Part shown: piece by piece, positions 35,197 to 45,165 of the stretch
How the letters are laid out: each line of letters starts with the position of its first letter
Position numbering within the stretch: position 1 is the stretch's first letter
Assembly (NCBI GenBank): GCA_937973965.1
Contig: CALJJQ010000011.1
Location: 50,751-114,750, forward strand
Direction: 5' to 3'
Length of the DNA: 64,000 nucleotides
Source of the DNA: an uncultured Calothrix sp.
Lineage (GTDB): Bacteria; Cyanobacteriota; Cyanobacteriia; Cyanobacteriales; Nostocaceae
The notes under the pieces: generated by a model
Told to the model about the DNA's origin: nothing
What the model saw: the letters and a program-made list of their open reading frames with translations, nothing else
Databases searched by the model: none
Program-made: the position numbers and the translations under genes

Positions 35197-36531
35197 TCAA
35201 AGTGTAGCTTGCCAATTTTCTAAATCAGCTAAGGCGCGATCGCGATATTTGCCGTATCTTTCGGGTTTGCTTTTAATTTTCATTTCCAGGTCTGGTAAGA
35301 TACCAAAGTTTGGTGGCATTGGTTGAAAATACTTAGGTGTAGCGGTACTAATAAATTCAAAGAGTGCCCCCATCATGGTGGTTTTGGGCAGTTCTACAGG
35401 CTCTTTCCCTAATGCAATCCGGGCGGCGTTGGTTCCAGCTAACCAGCCTCCGGCGGCGGCGGCTGTGTATCCTTCTGTACCAATTAACTGTCCGGCGGCG
35501 AGGATGTGGGGGTAATTTTTAAATTGCAATTTGGCATTCAGCAATTGGGGTGCATTAATAAAGGTATTACGATGCATCACCCCTAAACGCACGAATTCGG
35601 CATTCTCTAAACCGGGAATCATCCGAAAAATCCGCTTTTGTTCACCCCAGCGCAGATTGGTTTGAAAGCCGACCATATTCCATAGTTGACCAGCTTTGTC
35701 TTCTTGACGCAATTGTACCACCGCATAGGCCCATTGGGGTTTACCATCTTCCCGCAAGGGTGCATTGGGTAAGGCTAAACCGACGGGTTTCAGGGGACCG
35801 TAGCGCATAGTATCTTCTCCCCGAAGGGCTAATTCTTCGATGGGTAAGCAGGCTTCAAAGAATTTGGCGCTTTCCCGTTCAAAGTCCTTTAATTCGGTTT
35901 GTTCTGCTTGACAAAGTTCTTCGCGAAAGCGTAGATATTCGGCCTTAGTCATGGGACAATTTAAGTATGCTGCCTCCCCTTTTTCGTAGCGGGAAGCCAT
36001 AAAGGCAATCTCACGATTAATCGATTCCCCGACAATAATGGGACTGGCTGCATCAAAAAAGCTGAGGTATTCCATCCCCGTCAGTCGGCGTAAATCTTCC
36101 GCTAAAGCTGGACTTGTCAATGGACCACTGGCAATGACGACAATTCCTGAAGGGATGGTGGTGATTTCCTCTCGTCGCAACTCAATCAAAGGGTGTTGTG
36201 TAAGGGTTGTGGTTAAATCCTGACTAAACACAGCTCGATCCACTGCTAAAGCTCCCCCCGCAGGAACCTGGTGTTCATCGGCTTTACTAATGACCACCGA
36301 CCCCAAACGCCGCAACTCTTGATGGAGTAAACCTGTTGCGCGATCGCTGCTCATGGCTCCAAAGGAGTTACTACACACCAATTCTGCCAAATGTTCGGTG
36401 TGATGCGCTCCTCCAAAGCGTTGTGGACGCATTTCATGGAGAATTACCGCAACCCCAGCTTGGGCTATTTGCCAAGCTGCTTCGGTTCCTGCGAGTCCAC
36501 CGCCAATGACATGTATTGGTTGTTGTGACAT
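35197..36531 (-). CDS. trmFO: Methylenetetrahydrofolate-tRNA (uracil-54-C5) methyltransferase
   Basis: The 444-residue flavoprotein starts with the dinucleotide-binding motif [19 protein letters not shown]. It carries TrmFO blocks such as [54 protein letters not shown] and [20 protein letters not shown]. It makes m5U54 (T54) in tRNA using methylene-THF and FADH2. Full length and intact. Confidence 0.96.
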   Translation of the reverse strand: MSQQPIHVIGGGLAGTEAAWQIAQAGVAVILHEMRPQRFGGAHHTEHLAELVCSNSFGAMSSDRATGLLHQELRRLGSVVISKADEHQVPAGGALAVDRAVFSQDLTTTLTQHPLIELRREEITTIPSGIVVIASGPLTSPALAEDLRRLTGMEYLSFFDAASPIIVGESINREIAFMASRYEKGEAAYLNCPMTKAEYLRFREELCQAEQTELKDFERESAKFFEACLPIEELALRGEDTMRYGPLKPVGLALPNAPLREDGKPQWAYAVVQLRQEDKAGQLWNMVGFQTNLRWGEQKRIFRMIPGLENAEFVRLGVMHRNTFINAPQLLNAKLQFKNYPHILAAGQLIGTEGYTAAAAGGWLAGTNAARIALGKEPVELPKTTMMGALFEFISTATPKYFQPMPPNFGILPDLEMKIKSKPERYGKYRDRALADLENWQATL

Positions 36532-37165
36532 GGGGTATTTTTACCTTCACATAATACAGGATACAAGATATAGGATACCGCTTACGAAAGGGTATTGGTA
36601 GAATCCTGATTTGCAAGGGTTTAGGTAACTGGGAATCGTAATCAACTATTTTCCTCTTTGGTGATGCACACAATAACACCATTCGTGACAAGTTAAGGTG
36701 AAATTAGTTTTGTCAACTCGTAATTATCCTTAAAAGTGAGGTGAAGGAGAAGTAGTAAATTCTCCTTTGCACTGGGTTTTCCGTGCCAAAATCAATTATG
36801 CATTGAAAATTTAGCGCGTTAATAAAAATAAAGGTTCTAAAACGCAACTACGTGCTTTTTCTTACTCGTAATAATTAAGTACGATAGACCACTACTCACT
36901 AAATTGTCAGATAAAAGTGCTAAAGCGCAACTACCTACCTTTCTTTATCCATCAAAATTAATACGATAGACCACTACTCACTAAAAAAGTCCTCAGAAGT
37001 CCAAGTTTTTCCCAGATAATTCTAAGTTTTGTGTTGACTAGGGGAAGAATACATATTTTGTCCCCAAAATACGCTACATTCATAAACGCGAATAAGCACT
37101 AAGGTTGGGGCTGGTTTTTCTGTGTTAGTAAAAAAATACACAAAATCTAGGATAGAGAAAATCAC
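36532..37165. other. Spacer with an approx. 70-bp direct repeat
   Basis: Divergent spacer between trmFO and the DUF3352 gene. It holds the 36832-36985 repeat and otherwise AT-rich sequence. No gene is supported. Confidence 0.6.
36832..36985. repeat. Two imperfect direct copies of an approx. 70-bp unit
   Basis: Copy 1 (about 36832-36902) and copy 2 (about 36917-36985) share CGCAACTAC...CTTTCTT and end in ACGATAGACCACTACTCACT. They are distant relatives of the blocks at 745-830 and 27085-27215. Confidence 0.65.
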
Positions 37166-39073
37166 ATGAAATCCCTATTTCCGGTTGGAGTTACGGTCAG
37201 TCTTGGTGTAATTCTATCCACCAATGTGAGTATTGTTGATGCCGCTAATGTTCGCTCTCTTAAACAAGTTGCCCGCAGTCCAGTAAGTATTGAGCGTGAA
37301 TTTACTGAGCTAAAAAGTAATATCAAGTACGTTGCCCAGAATTTAAGTTTGGCGGGGACGAAATCGCGGGTAAAGCCGGTTCTACCTTTACAAGTACCAC
37401 CCTCTGCACCAGTGGTAGAAATGCAGCGATTGTTTGCCTCCAATACTCCCTATCTAATTTTTGTGAGTACAGAAGCGAAAAAGTGGCGGGGGTTACAGCA
37501 GTTTCATCTCTACAGTTTAGCGGAAAAAGCGATCGCCCAGTTTGCTCCCCAGGGTGTTAGTTTTGATTATCAACGGGATGTCGAATCCTGGTTGGGTAAG
37601 CAGGTTGTCTTCGGGTTTTTACCGAAGCGTGGGGGTAGTTTAGCGACTTTGGAGTCGAGTTATATTGGGGTGATTCCGGTGCGTGATCAATCCCGTGCTG
37701 AGATGTTTTTAGGTTTTTTGGAAACTGACCAAACACGGGTGAAAACTCGTGATTACAAGGGTATTAAAATTTATGAGGTGACTACCCCGAATTTATCGAC
37801 TCCATCGAAACCACAACCAGTACCCAAGGCTTTACCGGAGCAAACGTTAACTAATATTTTGGGTGGTCAATCTCGGACGATTGCGGTTGCTAGTTTACCG
37901 GGGTATATGGTGACGGGGTTAAGTGGAAGTGCGATTGAACAGGTAATTGATAACTATCAAGGGAATGGTAATCATCTGGGGAATAATCAGGATTTTCAGG
38001 AATTTTGGACGCGATCGCAATCTGAGGAGGTTTTAATTTCTCTTTACCAAAATCCGCGAGAAACAATGGTGTTGTACCAAGATATTCTCAAAGACCCGAA
38101 TTTAGGGATGGGACAGGTGGAATTACCCCAGTTTATTCAAGACCAATTAAATCCAGATAAATATAAAGGCTATCGCTATTCCCAGGGTTTATTCAAGTTG
38201 CAACCGGAAGGTGTACGCATACAGTTTGCCATCCATAATCATCCAGATGCAGCTAATAAGCAACTCAAGGATGCAAAACCAGTTCCGGTGGTGGGAAGAA
38301 TGCCAGGTGCTACCTATACTAGTTTTAGTAGTAGTAATTTAAGTTTACAATGGCAAGGAATTGTCAATCTGTTCGGGGGAATCAAGGAATTCCAAGATGG
38401 TTTAAATAGTTTTCGGGAATTTTTCCGTACTAGCACTGGTTTAGATTTTGACAAGGATATCCTGGGTTGGATTGATGGGGAATATGGTTTATTTCTATAC
38501 CCAACCAAGGGCGGATTTTTAAATACAATTTTGCCCAATTTTAATGCCGGATTGGGATTTGTCGTGGAAACCCAGCAGCCAGAAGTCGCAAAAAATACCC
38601 TGAGTCAATTAGAAACTTTACTCAAATCCGTCAGTGGAGGTGCGCTCAAAGTTGCCAATCGTAGTGTTCAGGGACAACCAGTAACCAGTTGGGAATTGGA
38701 AGCAAATCAAAGTTTATTTGCTTACAGTTGGCTTAACCCCAATACAATCATGATGAGTAGTGGTGCTGGTGCGATCGCGGAACTAGTTCCCAATCCCCGT
38801 TCACCTCTGAATACTACCTATAATTTTACCACTGCCACTAATTCTTTGCCCAAACCCAACAAGGGATACTTTTACATGAATATGGGTTCCCTGCTTTCCT
38901 GGATATATGGATTCGTTCCCGCAGAATTCCATGCAAATCCGGATTTTCGCACGTTTAAGGAAGCCATTGGTTCGGTGTATAGTTTATCTACCACCGCTTC
39001 CCAGATACCCAATGGTGAACAGTATGATTCGTTGATTGTCCTTGCTCCAAATCGTTCCCGGTCAGGGAATTAA
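37166..39073 (+). CDS. DUF3352 domain-containing secreted protein
   Basis: The 635-residue protein has a signal peptide (MKSLFPVGVTVSLGVILSTN, cleavage likely after VDA). A DUF3352 region runs across most of its length (for example PYLIFVSTEAKKWRGL, GKQVVFGFLPKRGGSLATLE, LSSSNLSLQWQGIVNLFGGIK, LGWIDGEYGLFLYPTKGG). DUF3352 proteins are common in cyanobacteria, are predicted to be periplasmic or surface proteins, and have no known function. Confidence 0.85.
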   Translation: MKSLFPVGVTVSLGVILSTNVSIVDAANVRSLKQVARSPVSIEREFTELKSNIKYVAQNLSLAGTKSRVKPVLPLQVPPSAPVVEMQRLFASNTPYLIFVSTEAKKWRGLQQFHLYSLAEKAIAQFAPQGVSFDYQRDVESWLGKQVVFGFLPKRGGSLATLESSYIGVIPVRDQSRAEMFLGFLETDQTRVKTRDYKGIKIYEVTTPNLSTPSKPQPVPKALPEQTLTNILGGQSRTIAVASLPGYMVTGLSGSAIEQVIDNYQGNGNHLGNNQDFQEFWTRSQSEEVLISLYQNPRETMVLYQDILKDPNLGMGQVELPQFIQDQLNPDKYKGYRYSQGLFKLQPEGVRIQFAIHNHPDAANKQLKDAKPVPVVGRMPGATYTSFSSSNLSLQWQGIVNLFGGIKEFQDGLNSFREFFRTSTGLDFDKDILGWIDGEYGLFLYPTKGGFLNTILPNFNAGLGFVVETQQPEVAKNTLSQLETLLKSVSGGALKVANRSVQGQPVTSWELEANQSLFAYSWLNPNTIMMSSGAGAIAELVPNPRSPLNTTYNFTTATNSLPKPNKGYFYMNMGSLLSWIYGFVPAEFHANPDFRTFKEAIGSVYSLSTTASQIPNGEQYDSLIVLAPNRSRSGN

Positions 39074-39297
39074 ATCCTGATTGTAGTGGTAGGAAGGGAA
39101 CGTAATGTATGGAGGCGTAATATTAATATATATTTGTGTATTGTAATGGTGGGAAGGGAACGTAATATAATATATTACGTCTCTACAATAATATTTGTTC
39201 GTCGCATTCTTTTTTCTATAATTACAAATTACGTAGATGCGAAGCGGCTTGCCGTAGGCTATTACGTACGCGAAGCGTTGCCGCAGGCTATTACGAA
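39074..39297. other. Convergent spacer with repeats
   Basis: Contains two copies of GGAAGGGAACGTAAT (near 39091 and 39152), palindrome copy c (39160-39180) and the inverted repeat block 39227-39299. No gene. Confidence 0.6.
39160..39180. repeat. GTAG-palindrome family copy c
   Basis: ACGTAATATA-A-TATATTACGT, followed by CTCTAC on the right. The left outer arm has diverged. Confidence 0.65.
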
Positions 39298-39299
39298 TT
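39227..39299. repeat. Dispersed repeat (inverted copy)
   Basis: GCGAAGCGTTGCCGCAGGCTATTACG is the reverse complement of the unit at 19752 and 35110. It is next to GCTTGCCGTAGGCTATTACG, as at 20065. Confidence 0.7.
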
Positions 39300-41493
39300 A
39301 CAGATTACCCCTCGGCAACTCATACATAATAATCTTTCCTTTGAAATCCTCCTCCACAAACACTAAAAAGTTGCCATTTTTACATTTGTAGGCACGGATA
39401 CCGTAGGCAATGTCAACCCAACCTAATTCTCCGGATACTTCTGGACCTGGTTTCAGGGTTTGCAGTCGCTTACCAGTTTGGGTGTCGTAGACGAATACTT
39501 CCCAGGTTTTGGCTGTGGTGACAAAAATGCGATCGCGTTCCACATCCATTGCGACGGGAGTTAAAACTTCGGGGGGATGACTTTTATCGGTTGGGAGAAC
39601 TATGCGCCATCGGGGTTTACGGTTTCCCTTGCTCCAGTTATCAATCCGGACAATTTCCGAACCGATATCCTTGGCATAATCACTACCAATAGCAGGATTA
39701 TCCTTTGTAAACCCAGATAAATACATCGTATCACTTTCGGGGAAATATTCAATTCGTCGTAGGTCGCCAATAAAATCGGGATGGGTTTGTTTTTCCATTT
39801 TGGCATAGCTGTAAATCGGATTGCCGTGACTATCAAATCCTTGCAACGGAAAATGACGAATACCCCTACCATCCTGAGTACGGAGAGTTTTCCAAATATC
39901 CCCTCGACTATCTACCGACCAACCCCCAATGTAGGGATAATCTTCGCTTTGGTCATACTCCTGGGCTTCAAATTTACCATTACCATTGCGATCGCGCCAA
40001 ATCCATTCCCCTTTTTGAGGTTGATTGGGTGGCCATGTTCCGCTAAATGCAGCTTTCCCTTGGGGATGGGTTCCCACCAGTAAACCGGAAGGAATGGCGA
40101 TTTCTCCGTCGGTTTTGGGATTAAAACGGTATATCTGCACCTTCCCCCCATACATATCCATCAGGTACATTAACAAACGTCCCTGGATACGACGGATAAT
40201 TGCCGCATCGGGAGCTGAGTGTAAACGGGGGTCTTGGGGGTATTTGAAGGGATTTACCGTATAGCCAGTATAATTCCATTGTTTTCCTGGAGGTTTGCTG
40301 TAATCCATTGCAAACCGTTCTTGCTTGGCGAATACACTCGCTCCATCATTGGCTGGGTCTGCATCGGCATTATCAATAAAGTGTAAACCCAATAGCCGCC
40401 ATTTTAATTTACCATTGGGACTAAATGCCCGCAAATCCACACCGGAACGATGAAAACCATTATTACTCACATAAATATTACCCTGTCTATCCACCCCTAA
40501 GCCACTAATACCGTACAACTTTTGGTCTTGAATTTGTCCCGGTACTCCCGCAAATACACCGTTTTTCACCCCGAAAGTTCCCACCTGCTTGGGTTGGCGA
40601 CCTAAAGCATAAATTAATACCTGTTGCCGAGGACCATTATCTGCCACCAATAACCTTCCCTGGTTATCCACCGCTAAAGCAGTTGGTTCCACCACATCGC
40701 TAATCGCTCCCGCTAATAGCTTACCTTCACGGGAATAATGGGACACCCGACCAGTTTGAGCAATCCACAGGGTATTATCCTTTGCAACTGCGATCGCACC
40801 CGGATTTTTCACCGCAAATTTACGGATAGGCTGCATACTCGTCTTGTTATAGACATGTACCAGATTCCCTTTACCTTCACTGACAAATAATAAATCCCCA
40901 GCTACAGCTAAACCCGTAACTTCATTCGCGGTACTGACAATCACCATACTTTTATCATGTCCCCTTCCCGACGGAAAAGGTGCAGGTTCCCCATTAAGGG
41001 TATAACGTCTGACACAGTGCCAATCCGTACCCTTGGGTGGATAATCGAATTTGGGGTCAGCATTTTGTTCAAAAAGTTGCTGCATTGCTAAGTAAATATA
41101 TTTACTATCGGCGGTGACGGCAACTCCACCCAAGCGACCCCAACCATGTAAATCCTTAGCCATGCCGATAACATCACCGTTTTTATAGATACCCGCTTCC
41201 CGTGAGGCTTCGTCCCAAGGACTATTAGTATAGATTGTGCCATCTCCACTGACGTAAATGGAGCGGACATCGATTTGTACCCATTTGTTATTATTACCAA
41301 AGGTATTCCCAATCCATGAGGTTTTATGAGGAGGTGAGGAACTTTTGTAAGCTTGGGTGATAGGAACGTTACCAAGTTGAAAATGGGTCTGAATCAATAC
41401 CAGTAGTAAAGCGCTGGCAAATATCCCCAGGATGAATTTAACTAGTAGGGGACGAAAAAATGTAGCTGTGTGCTGATTGTGTTTAAAAATCAT
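39298..41493 (-). CDS. NHL/beta-propeller-type exported protein
   Basis: The 731-residue protein starts MIFKHNQHTATFF, followed by one membrane anchor (LLVKFILGIFASALLLVLIQ), so it is probably periplasmic or surface bound. Repeated blades are visible: VRSIYVSGDGTIYTNSPWDE, GGVAVTADSKYIYLAM, AVAKDNTLWIAQTGRVSHYS, TALAVDNQGRLLVADNGPRQQ, GLGVDRQGNIYVSNNGFHRSG. These resemble NHL or SMP-30-like six-bladed propellers. Such proteins bind ligands or act as lactonases or esterases; no catalytic set could be assigned. Function unknown. Confidence 0.75.
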   Translation of the reverse strand: MIFKHNQHTATFFRPLLVKFILGIFASALLLVLIQTHFQLGNVPITQAYKSSSPPHKTSWIGNTFGNNNKWVQIDVRSIYVSGDGTIYTNSPWDEASREAGIYKNGDVIGMAKDLHGWGRLGGVAVTADSKYIYLAMQQLFEQNADPKFDYPPKGTDWHCVRRYTLNGEPAPFPSGRGHDKSMVIVSTANEVTGLAVAGDLLFVSEGKGNLVHVYNKTSMQPIRKFAVKNPGAIAVAKDNTLWIAQTGRVSHYSREGKLLAGAISDVVEPTALAVDNQGRLLVADNGPRQQVLIYALGRQPKQVGTFGVKNGVFAGVPGQIQDQKLYGISGLGVDRQGNIYVSNNGFHRSGVDLRAFSPNGKLKWRLLGLHFIDNADADPANDGASVFAKQERFAMDYSKPPGKQWNYTGYTVNPFKYPQDPRLHSAPDAAIIRRIQGRLLMYLMDMYGGKVQIYRFNPKTDGEIAIPSGLLVGTHPQGKAAFSGTWPPNQPQKGEWIWRDRNGNGKFEAQEYDQSEDYPYIGGWSVDSRGDIWKTLRTQDGRGIRHFPLQGFDSHGNPIYSYAKMEKQTHPDFIGDLRRIEYFPESDTMYLSGFTKDNPAIGSDYAKDIGSEIVRIDNWSKGNRKPRWRIVLPTDKSHPPEVLTPVAMDVERDRIFVTTAKTWEVFVYDTQTGKRLQTLKPGPEVSGELGWVDIAYGIRAYKCKNGNFLVFVEEDFKGKIIMYELPRGNL

Positions 41494-42262
41494 CAATATT
41501 ATGATTTATTGATTTATTTTGGTTTGTTGAATGATTTTCCAAAACAATGCAGTAGGTTTATTGGGTAATTATATTTACTAATCCCTGACTTATCAGTGAG
41601 TTGGAAGTAGGAAAAAGCAACTTTCATCAGTGTTGGTGTAATTTATGTCATGACGATTACTAATTACTGCGTCTTTTGAAGATTTTCGGTTGATCACTGT
41701 TGACTGTTGTCTGAATGATTTACTTTGTAAACTAGCAAAAATACCTTCTGCTAACATTAATTTTATGAAAATTTCATGATCAAGGGTTATTTCTTTAAAT
41801 TAGATTTATTTAGCGTCAGGATTCAAGTGATTCACAAAACTCCTAAAAGCTTTATCCCATAAACCTTGTTAGTGATTATAGGAATTTTTCCTATGGTAAT
41901 CATAATTGCAAAGAAAGTGGAAAAATTCCTAGATGAAAAATAGACTTTTGTATATGTCTCAGTAGACTTTCTTTTTCAGAGACGTTTGTGGGCTACTAGA
42001 ATTTTTATTAAATTAGCATGAATTAGACTGATTCTAAACTCGACAATTCCTGTGAATCAATGATTTTGAAAGTTAAGGTTTAAAGTAACCTCATTCATGA
42101 GTTGAAAACAAAGTCAATAATTGACTGATTCCAGGTTTAATGATTTTATTATCAATATAATAGGAGGTTTTTAGAAACTTCTATTTCCTACGAATGATAC
42201 TGGACAAAAGTTTCAGACTTTATAACTCATCGACCTCACGGTAAATTATAATTTTTATAGTC
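41494..42262. other. Long AT-rich divergent spacer
   Basis: About 770 nt without a supported gene. It contains a TAGGAA-TTT-TTCCTA hairpin at 41879-41893 and the second copy (42099-42134) of the repeat found at 1987-2021. Confidence 0.6.
42099..42134. repeat. Dispersed repeat, second copy of 1987-2021
   Basis: GAGTTGAAAACAAAGTCAAT followed by AATTGACTGATTCCAG, closely matching the unit before the PhoD-like gene. Confidence 0.6.
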
Positions 42263-43378
42263 ATGGTCAATAAATTTCGTTTTTCATGTGTCGGTATTTT
42301 GAGCTTTTTAACTATTAGTACTGGTTTATTGATGTATCTATCTCAAACTTCTCTTCAAGGCGATTTCAAAAATCCAATCATTAGTCCAGATGGAAAATAT
42401 TTTATTTTAACACAAAGACACCCAATGTTATTTGCAATGCCAGGAGGGGGGAGCGACGCTCCCGCGACGGTATATCTTTATGATGCCACAGGAAATCAAT
42501 TAAACAGTAAAAATATTGAAATGCTTCAACTAATTGATATTAGTTGGTTAGATGATGGAGTGACAGTCACACCAGCACAGAAGTGGCAGCTACCTCAAAT
42601 AAATGACGTAAATGTTCTTTTATTTAGTGCTGCTTATACGAGAAATCAACAAGAAGTAGAAAAATTTTTAGCGAAAGGTGCGGATATTAATTTTAAAACT
42701 GAACTTGACCAAACTTTGTTACACGCAGCAGTGATTGGAAATAATAAATCCATAGTTCAATTATTTATTGAGCAAGGAATTGATGTCAATGCGATTGATA
42801 AGACAGGACAAACAATTTTGCACAAAGCAGCAATTCGAGGTAATGCAGCAATGATTAAATTATTAATTGCTAACGGTGTGGATATGAATATTCTGGATCG
42901 AGATAAAAATACAGCTCTGAGTCTAGCAGCCATGCATGGAAATGTACAAGCGAAAGTACTAATTAATCAAGGAGCAAATGTAAATAATGACAGTTACCAA
43001 TCTCCTTTACATTCTGTTTTACCTAGGTGGAAACCAAGTAAAGCCAAACAAGAAATTCTCAACATGTTGTTAGCAAAAGGAGTATTAAACAAACAGAATT
43101 TCCTCGTTTATACAATTATACACCCAGATTTAGATGCGGCAAAATTACTACTAAATCACGGTGTTGACATTAATGAACTTGATTCCTACAATCAAGAAAC
43201 CGTTTTGATGAAAGTGATTCGGCAAAATGAAATGACAACATCGCTACAAACAGAATTTGTTAATTTATTTATATCCCAAGGCATAGATATTGATGCTCAA
43301 AATATGGATGGTCAAACTGCTTTAGAACTTGCAGAGAAATTGGGTAAATCAGAAATAGTTAAATTAATTCAACAGTAA
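42263..43378 (+). CDS. Ankyrin-repeat protein with N-terminal signal/anchor
   Basis: The 371-residue protein has an N-terminal hydrophobic helix (FSCVGILSFLTISTGLLMYL), a short region with ISPDGKYFILTQRH, then about seven ankyrin repeats (for example DQTLLHAAVIGNNKSIVQLF, GQTILHKAAIRGNAAMIKLL, NTALSLAAMHGNVQAKVLIN, GQTALELAEKLGKSEIVKLI). It is likely exported and used for protein binding. GC is low. A GGGGAGCGACGCTCCC hairpin lies within the coding sequence near 42448. Confidence 0.88.
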   Translation: MVNKFRFSCVGILSFLTISTGLLMYLSQTSLQGDFKNPIISPDGKYFILTQRHPMLFAMPGGGSDAPATVYLYDATGNQLNSKNIEMLQLIDISWLDDGVTVTPAQKWQLPQINDVNVLLFSAAYTRNQQEVEKFLAKGADINFKTELDQTLLHAAVIGNNKSIVQLFIEQGIDVNAIDKTGQTILHKAAIRGNAAMIKLLIANGVDMNILDRDKNTALSLAAMHGNVQAKVLINQGANVNNDSYQSPLHSVLPRWKPSKAKQEILNMLLAKGVLNKQNFLVYTIIHPDLDAAKLLLNHGVDINELDSYNQETVLMKVIRQNEMTTSLQTEFVNLFISQGIDIDAQNMDGQTALELAEKLGKSEIVKLIQQ

Positions 43379-43624
43379 AAAAAAGTAATCTTTGGTTTGC
43401 CCATTTTTTTAACCCGGTTTTGACTGTACCCTGTGGAAAGGCTTTGTCTATGACTGTCAATGGTTAATAGTCAACAAACCTACATGTAAGATTTTATAAA
43501 TCCTTAACGGATTACTATATCTATATCTATGTTGAAAATAATTCCAACAGATAAAAATAATCTAAAATCTGTGTTGCAAGGTTTTGTGGAAGAATAAATC
43601 TTCCCCGAAGTTTACTGGAAAGAG

Positions 43625-43662
43625 CAAAGTCTACGGGGAGATACTCCCACCGTAGAACTTTG
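43625..43662. repeat. 12-bp stem-loop CAAAGTCTACGG / CCGTAGAACTTTG
   Basis: Long stem with one bulged A and a 13-nt loop that itself can pair (GGGAG/CTCCC). It is bracketed by AAATCTTCCCCG (43597) and AAATCTTCCCG (43671). It may be a further dispersed element or a structured RNA. Confidence 0.55.
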
Positions 43663-43706
43663 TCAGAAGAAAATCTTCCCGCTAACTTCTCTTCCCCAAC
43701 TTTCCG

Positions 43707-43740
43707 CAAAATCCAAAATCCAAAATCTAAAATCTAAAAT
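43707..43740. repeat. Heptamer array upstream of the GT4 gene
   Basis: Units AAAATCC/AAAATCT on the coding strand, ending about 28 nt before the GTG start. Confidence 0.75.
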
Positions 43741-43768
43741 ATCCCATGAATGACGAGGAGAAAACTTG

Positions 43769-44947
43769 GTGAACCGAAGTGAAAATCATCAGCGATTAGA
43801 ATCCGCATCAATTTTATGCTTAGGATTAGGATGGTTCCCCACCAGTCCAGGAGGGTTAGAACGGTATGTATACGAATTAACCCATCAATTAACAACCAAG
43901 GGCGATCGCGTAGAACTTTGTGGTGTGGGTTTACCAGCAAACACAAGCAATCCCCATCTGAAACTGACTAATTTGGCTGCACCGGACACCTCAATCCTGT
44001 CGCGTTTACGATCCTGTCGTCGGCAATTTCGCGCTACCCGTGGTCAGGAAAAACCAGATGCAATTAATTTACATTTTGCCCTCTATGCATCCCCAATTCT
44101 AGATTTATTACCCAAAGACGTACCGATTACCTTTAATTTTCACGGTCCTTGGGTATCCGAAAGTCAAGAAGAAACCGACAGGAACAAACTACTTAACAAC
44201 CTCAAACGCTGGTTAATCGAACAACGTACCTACAATCGCTGCGATCGCTTTATAGTTTTAAGTAAAGCCTTCGGTACAGTTCTCCACCAAGAATACCATA
44301 TCCCCTGGTCAAAAATCCATATTATCCCCGGTGCAGCCGACACGGAAAGATTTGCACCTACCCTTTCTCCACAAGCAGCTAGGGAAAAATTAGGCTGGCA
44401 CACAGAACGTCCTATTTTATACACAGCCCGTCGTTTAGTACAACGAGTTGGTTTAGACAAACTGATTAACGCAGTAGCTCAAATTAAAACCCAAATCCCA
44501 GATATTTGGTTAGCGATCGCGGGACGGGGATATCTCCAGGAAACCCTAGAAGCTCAGGTACAAGCCCTTGGATTAGAGGATAACATCAAATTCGTTGGTT
44601 TTCTACCAGATGGGGATTTACCGATTGCCTATCAAGCTGCTAACCTAACTATTATGCCCAGCCAATCCTTTGAAGGCTTTGGTCTAGCCATTGTCGAATC
44701 CTTAGCCTGTGGGACTCCGGTAATTTGTACCCCTATCGGAGGTATGCCAGAAATTCTCACCCCCTTCTCCCCCCAATTAATTACCTCCTCCACCGATGAA
44801 AATGCGATCGCTACCACCATCATCGACGCACTACAGGGAAAAATTCCCATTCCTTCCCGCAGTCAATGTCGTGAATATGCCCTCAGTCATTTTACCTGGG
44901 AAAAGGTAGCACAAGACATCAGGAAGGTGTTATTAATGCCGAAATGA
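43769..44947 (+). CDS. Glycosyltransferase family 4 protein
   Basis: The GTG at 43769 is chosen because GAGGAG lies 8 nt upstream; an adjacent TTG is the alternative. The roughly 392-residue protein has the GT-B pattern: LGLGWFPTSPGGLERYVYELTHQLT in the N-terminal domain, and in the C-terminal domain RPILYTARRLVQRVGLDKLI, VGFLPDGDLPIAYQAANLTIMPSQSFEGFGLAIVESLACGTPVI (the E-x7-E motif) and GGMPEIL. It transfers a sugar from a nucleotide donor, probably in exopolysaccharide or glycolipid synthesis. No polysaccharide cluster surrounds it. Confidence 0.9.
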   Translation: MNRSENHQRLESASILCLGLGWFPTSPGGLERYVYELTHQLTTKGDRVELCGVGLPANTSNPHLKLTNLAAPDTSILSRLRSCRRQFRATRGQEKPDAINLHFALYASPILDLLPKDVPITFNFHGPWVSESQEETDRNKLLNNLKRWLIEQRTYNRCDRFIVLSKAFGTVLHQEYHIPWSKIHIIPGAADTERFAPTLSPQAAREKLGWHTERPILYTARRLVQRVGLDKLINAVAQIKTQIPDIWLAIAGRGYLQETLEAQVQALGLEDNIKFVGFLPDGDLPIAYQAANLTIMPSQSFEGFGLAIVESLACGTPVICTPIGGMPEILTPFSPQLITSSTDENAIATTIIDALQGKIPIPSRSQCREYALSHFTWEKVAQDIRKVLLMPK

Positions 44948-44956
44948 AAAAAATTT

Positions 44957-44984
44957 GTAGAGATGTAATATATTACGTCTCTAC
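44957..44984. repeat. GTAG-palindrome family copy d
   Basis: GTAGAGATGTAATA / TATTACGTCTCTAC with one T-G wobble. It begins 9 nt after the GT4 stop codon. Confidence 0.8.
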
Positions 44985-45165
44985 AAAGGATGTGTTACGA
45001 ACATTTTGCCAATCTGTATAAGTAGCCTACAGATAGTATTAAGAGCAAAATCATAGATGCGCGTAGCACAGTTCTCTTGAAGGCGAAAGTGGTTTTTCCC
45101 CACTCCCTACTCCCTACTCCCCATTCCCTAATTCCTATCGGAATATTTAAGGGTAAAACTTTTGC

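Larger units (their letters stand above)
43379..43768. other. Spacer with a structured element and STRR array
   Basis: Contains the 43625-43662 hairpin flanked by short direct repeats and the heptamer array 43707-43740. The 60-codon minus-strand ORF (43527-43709) runs through the hairpin and is not recognised. Confidence 0.55.

Noticed and set aside
43527..43709. 60-codon minus-strand ORF
   Set aside because: Passes through a hairpin and a heptamer array; no recognisable features.
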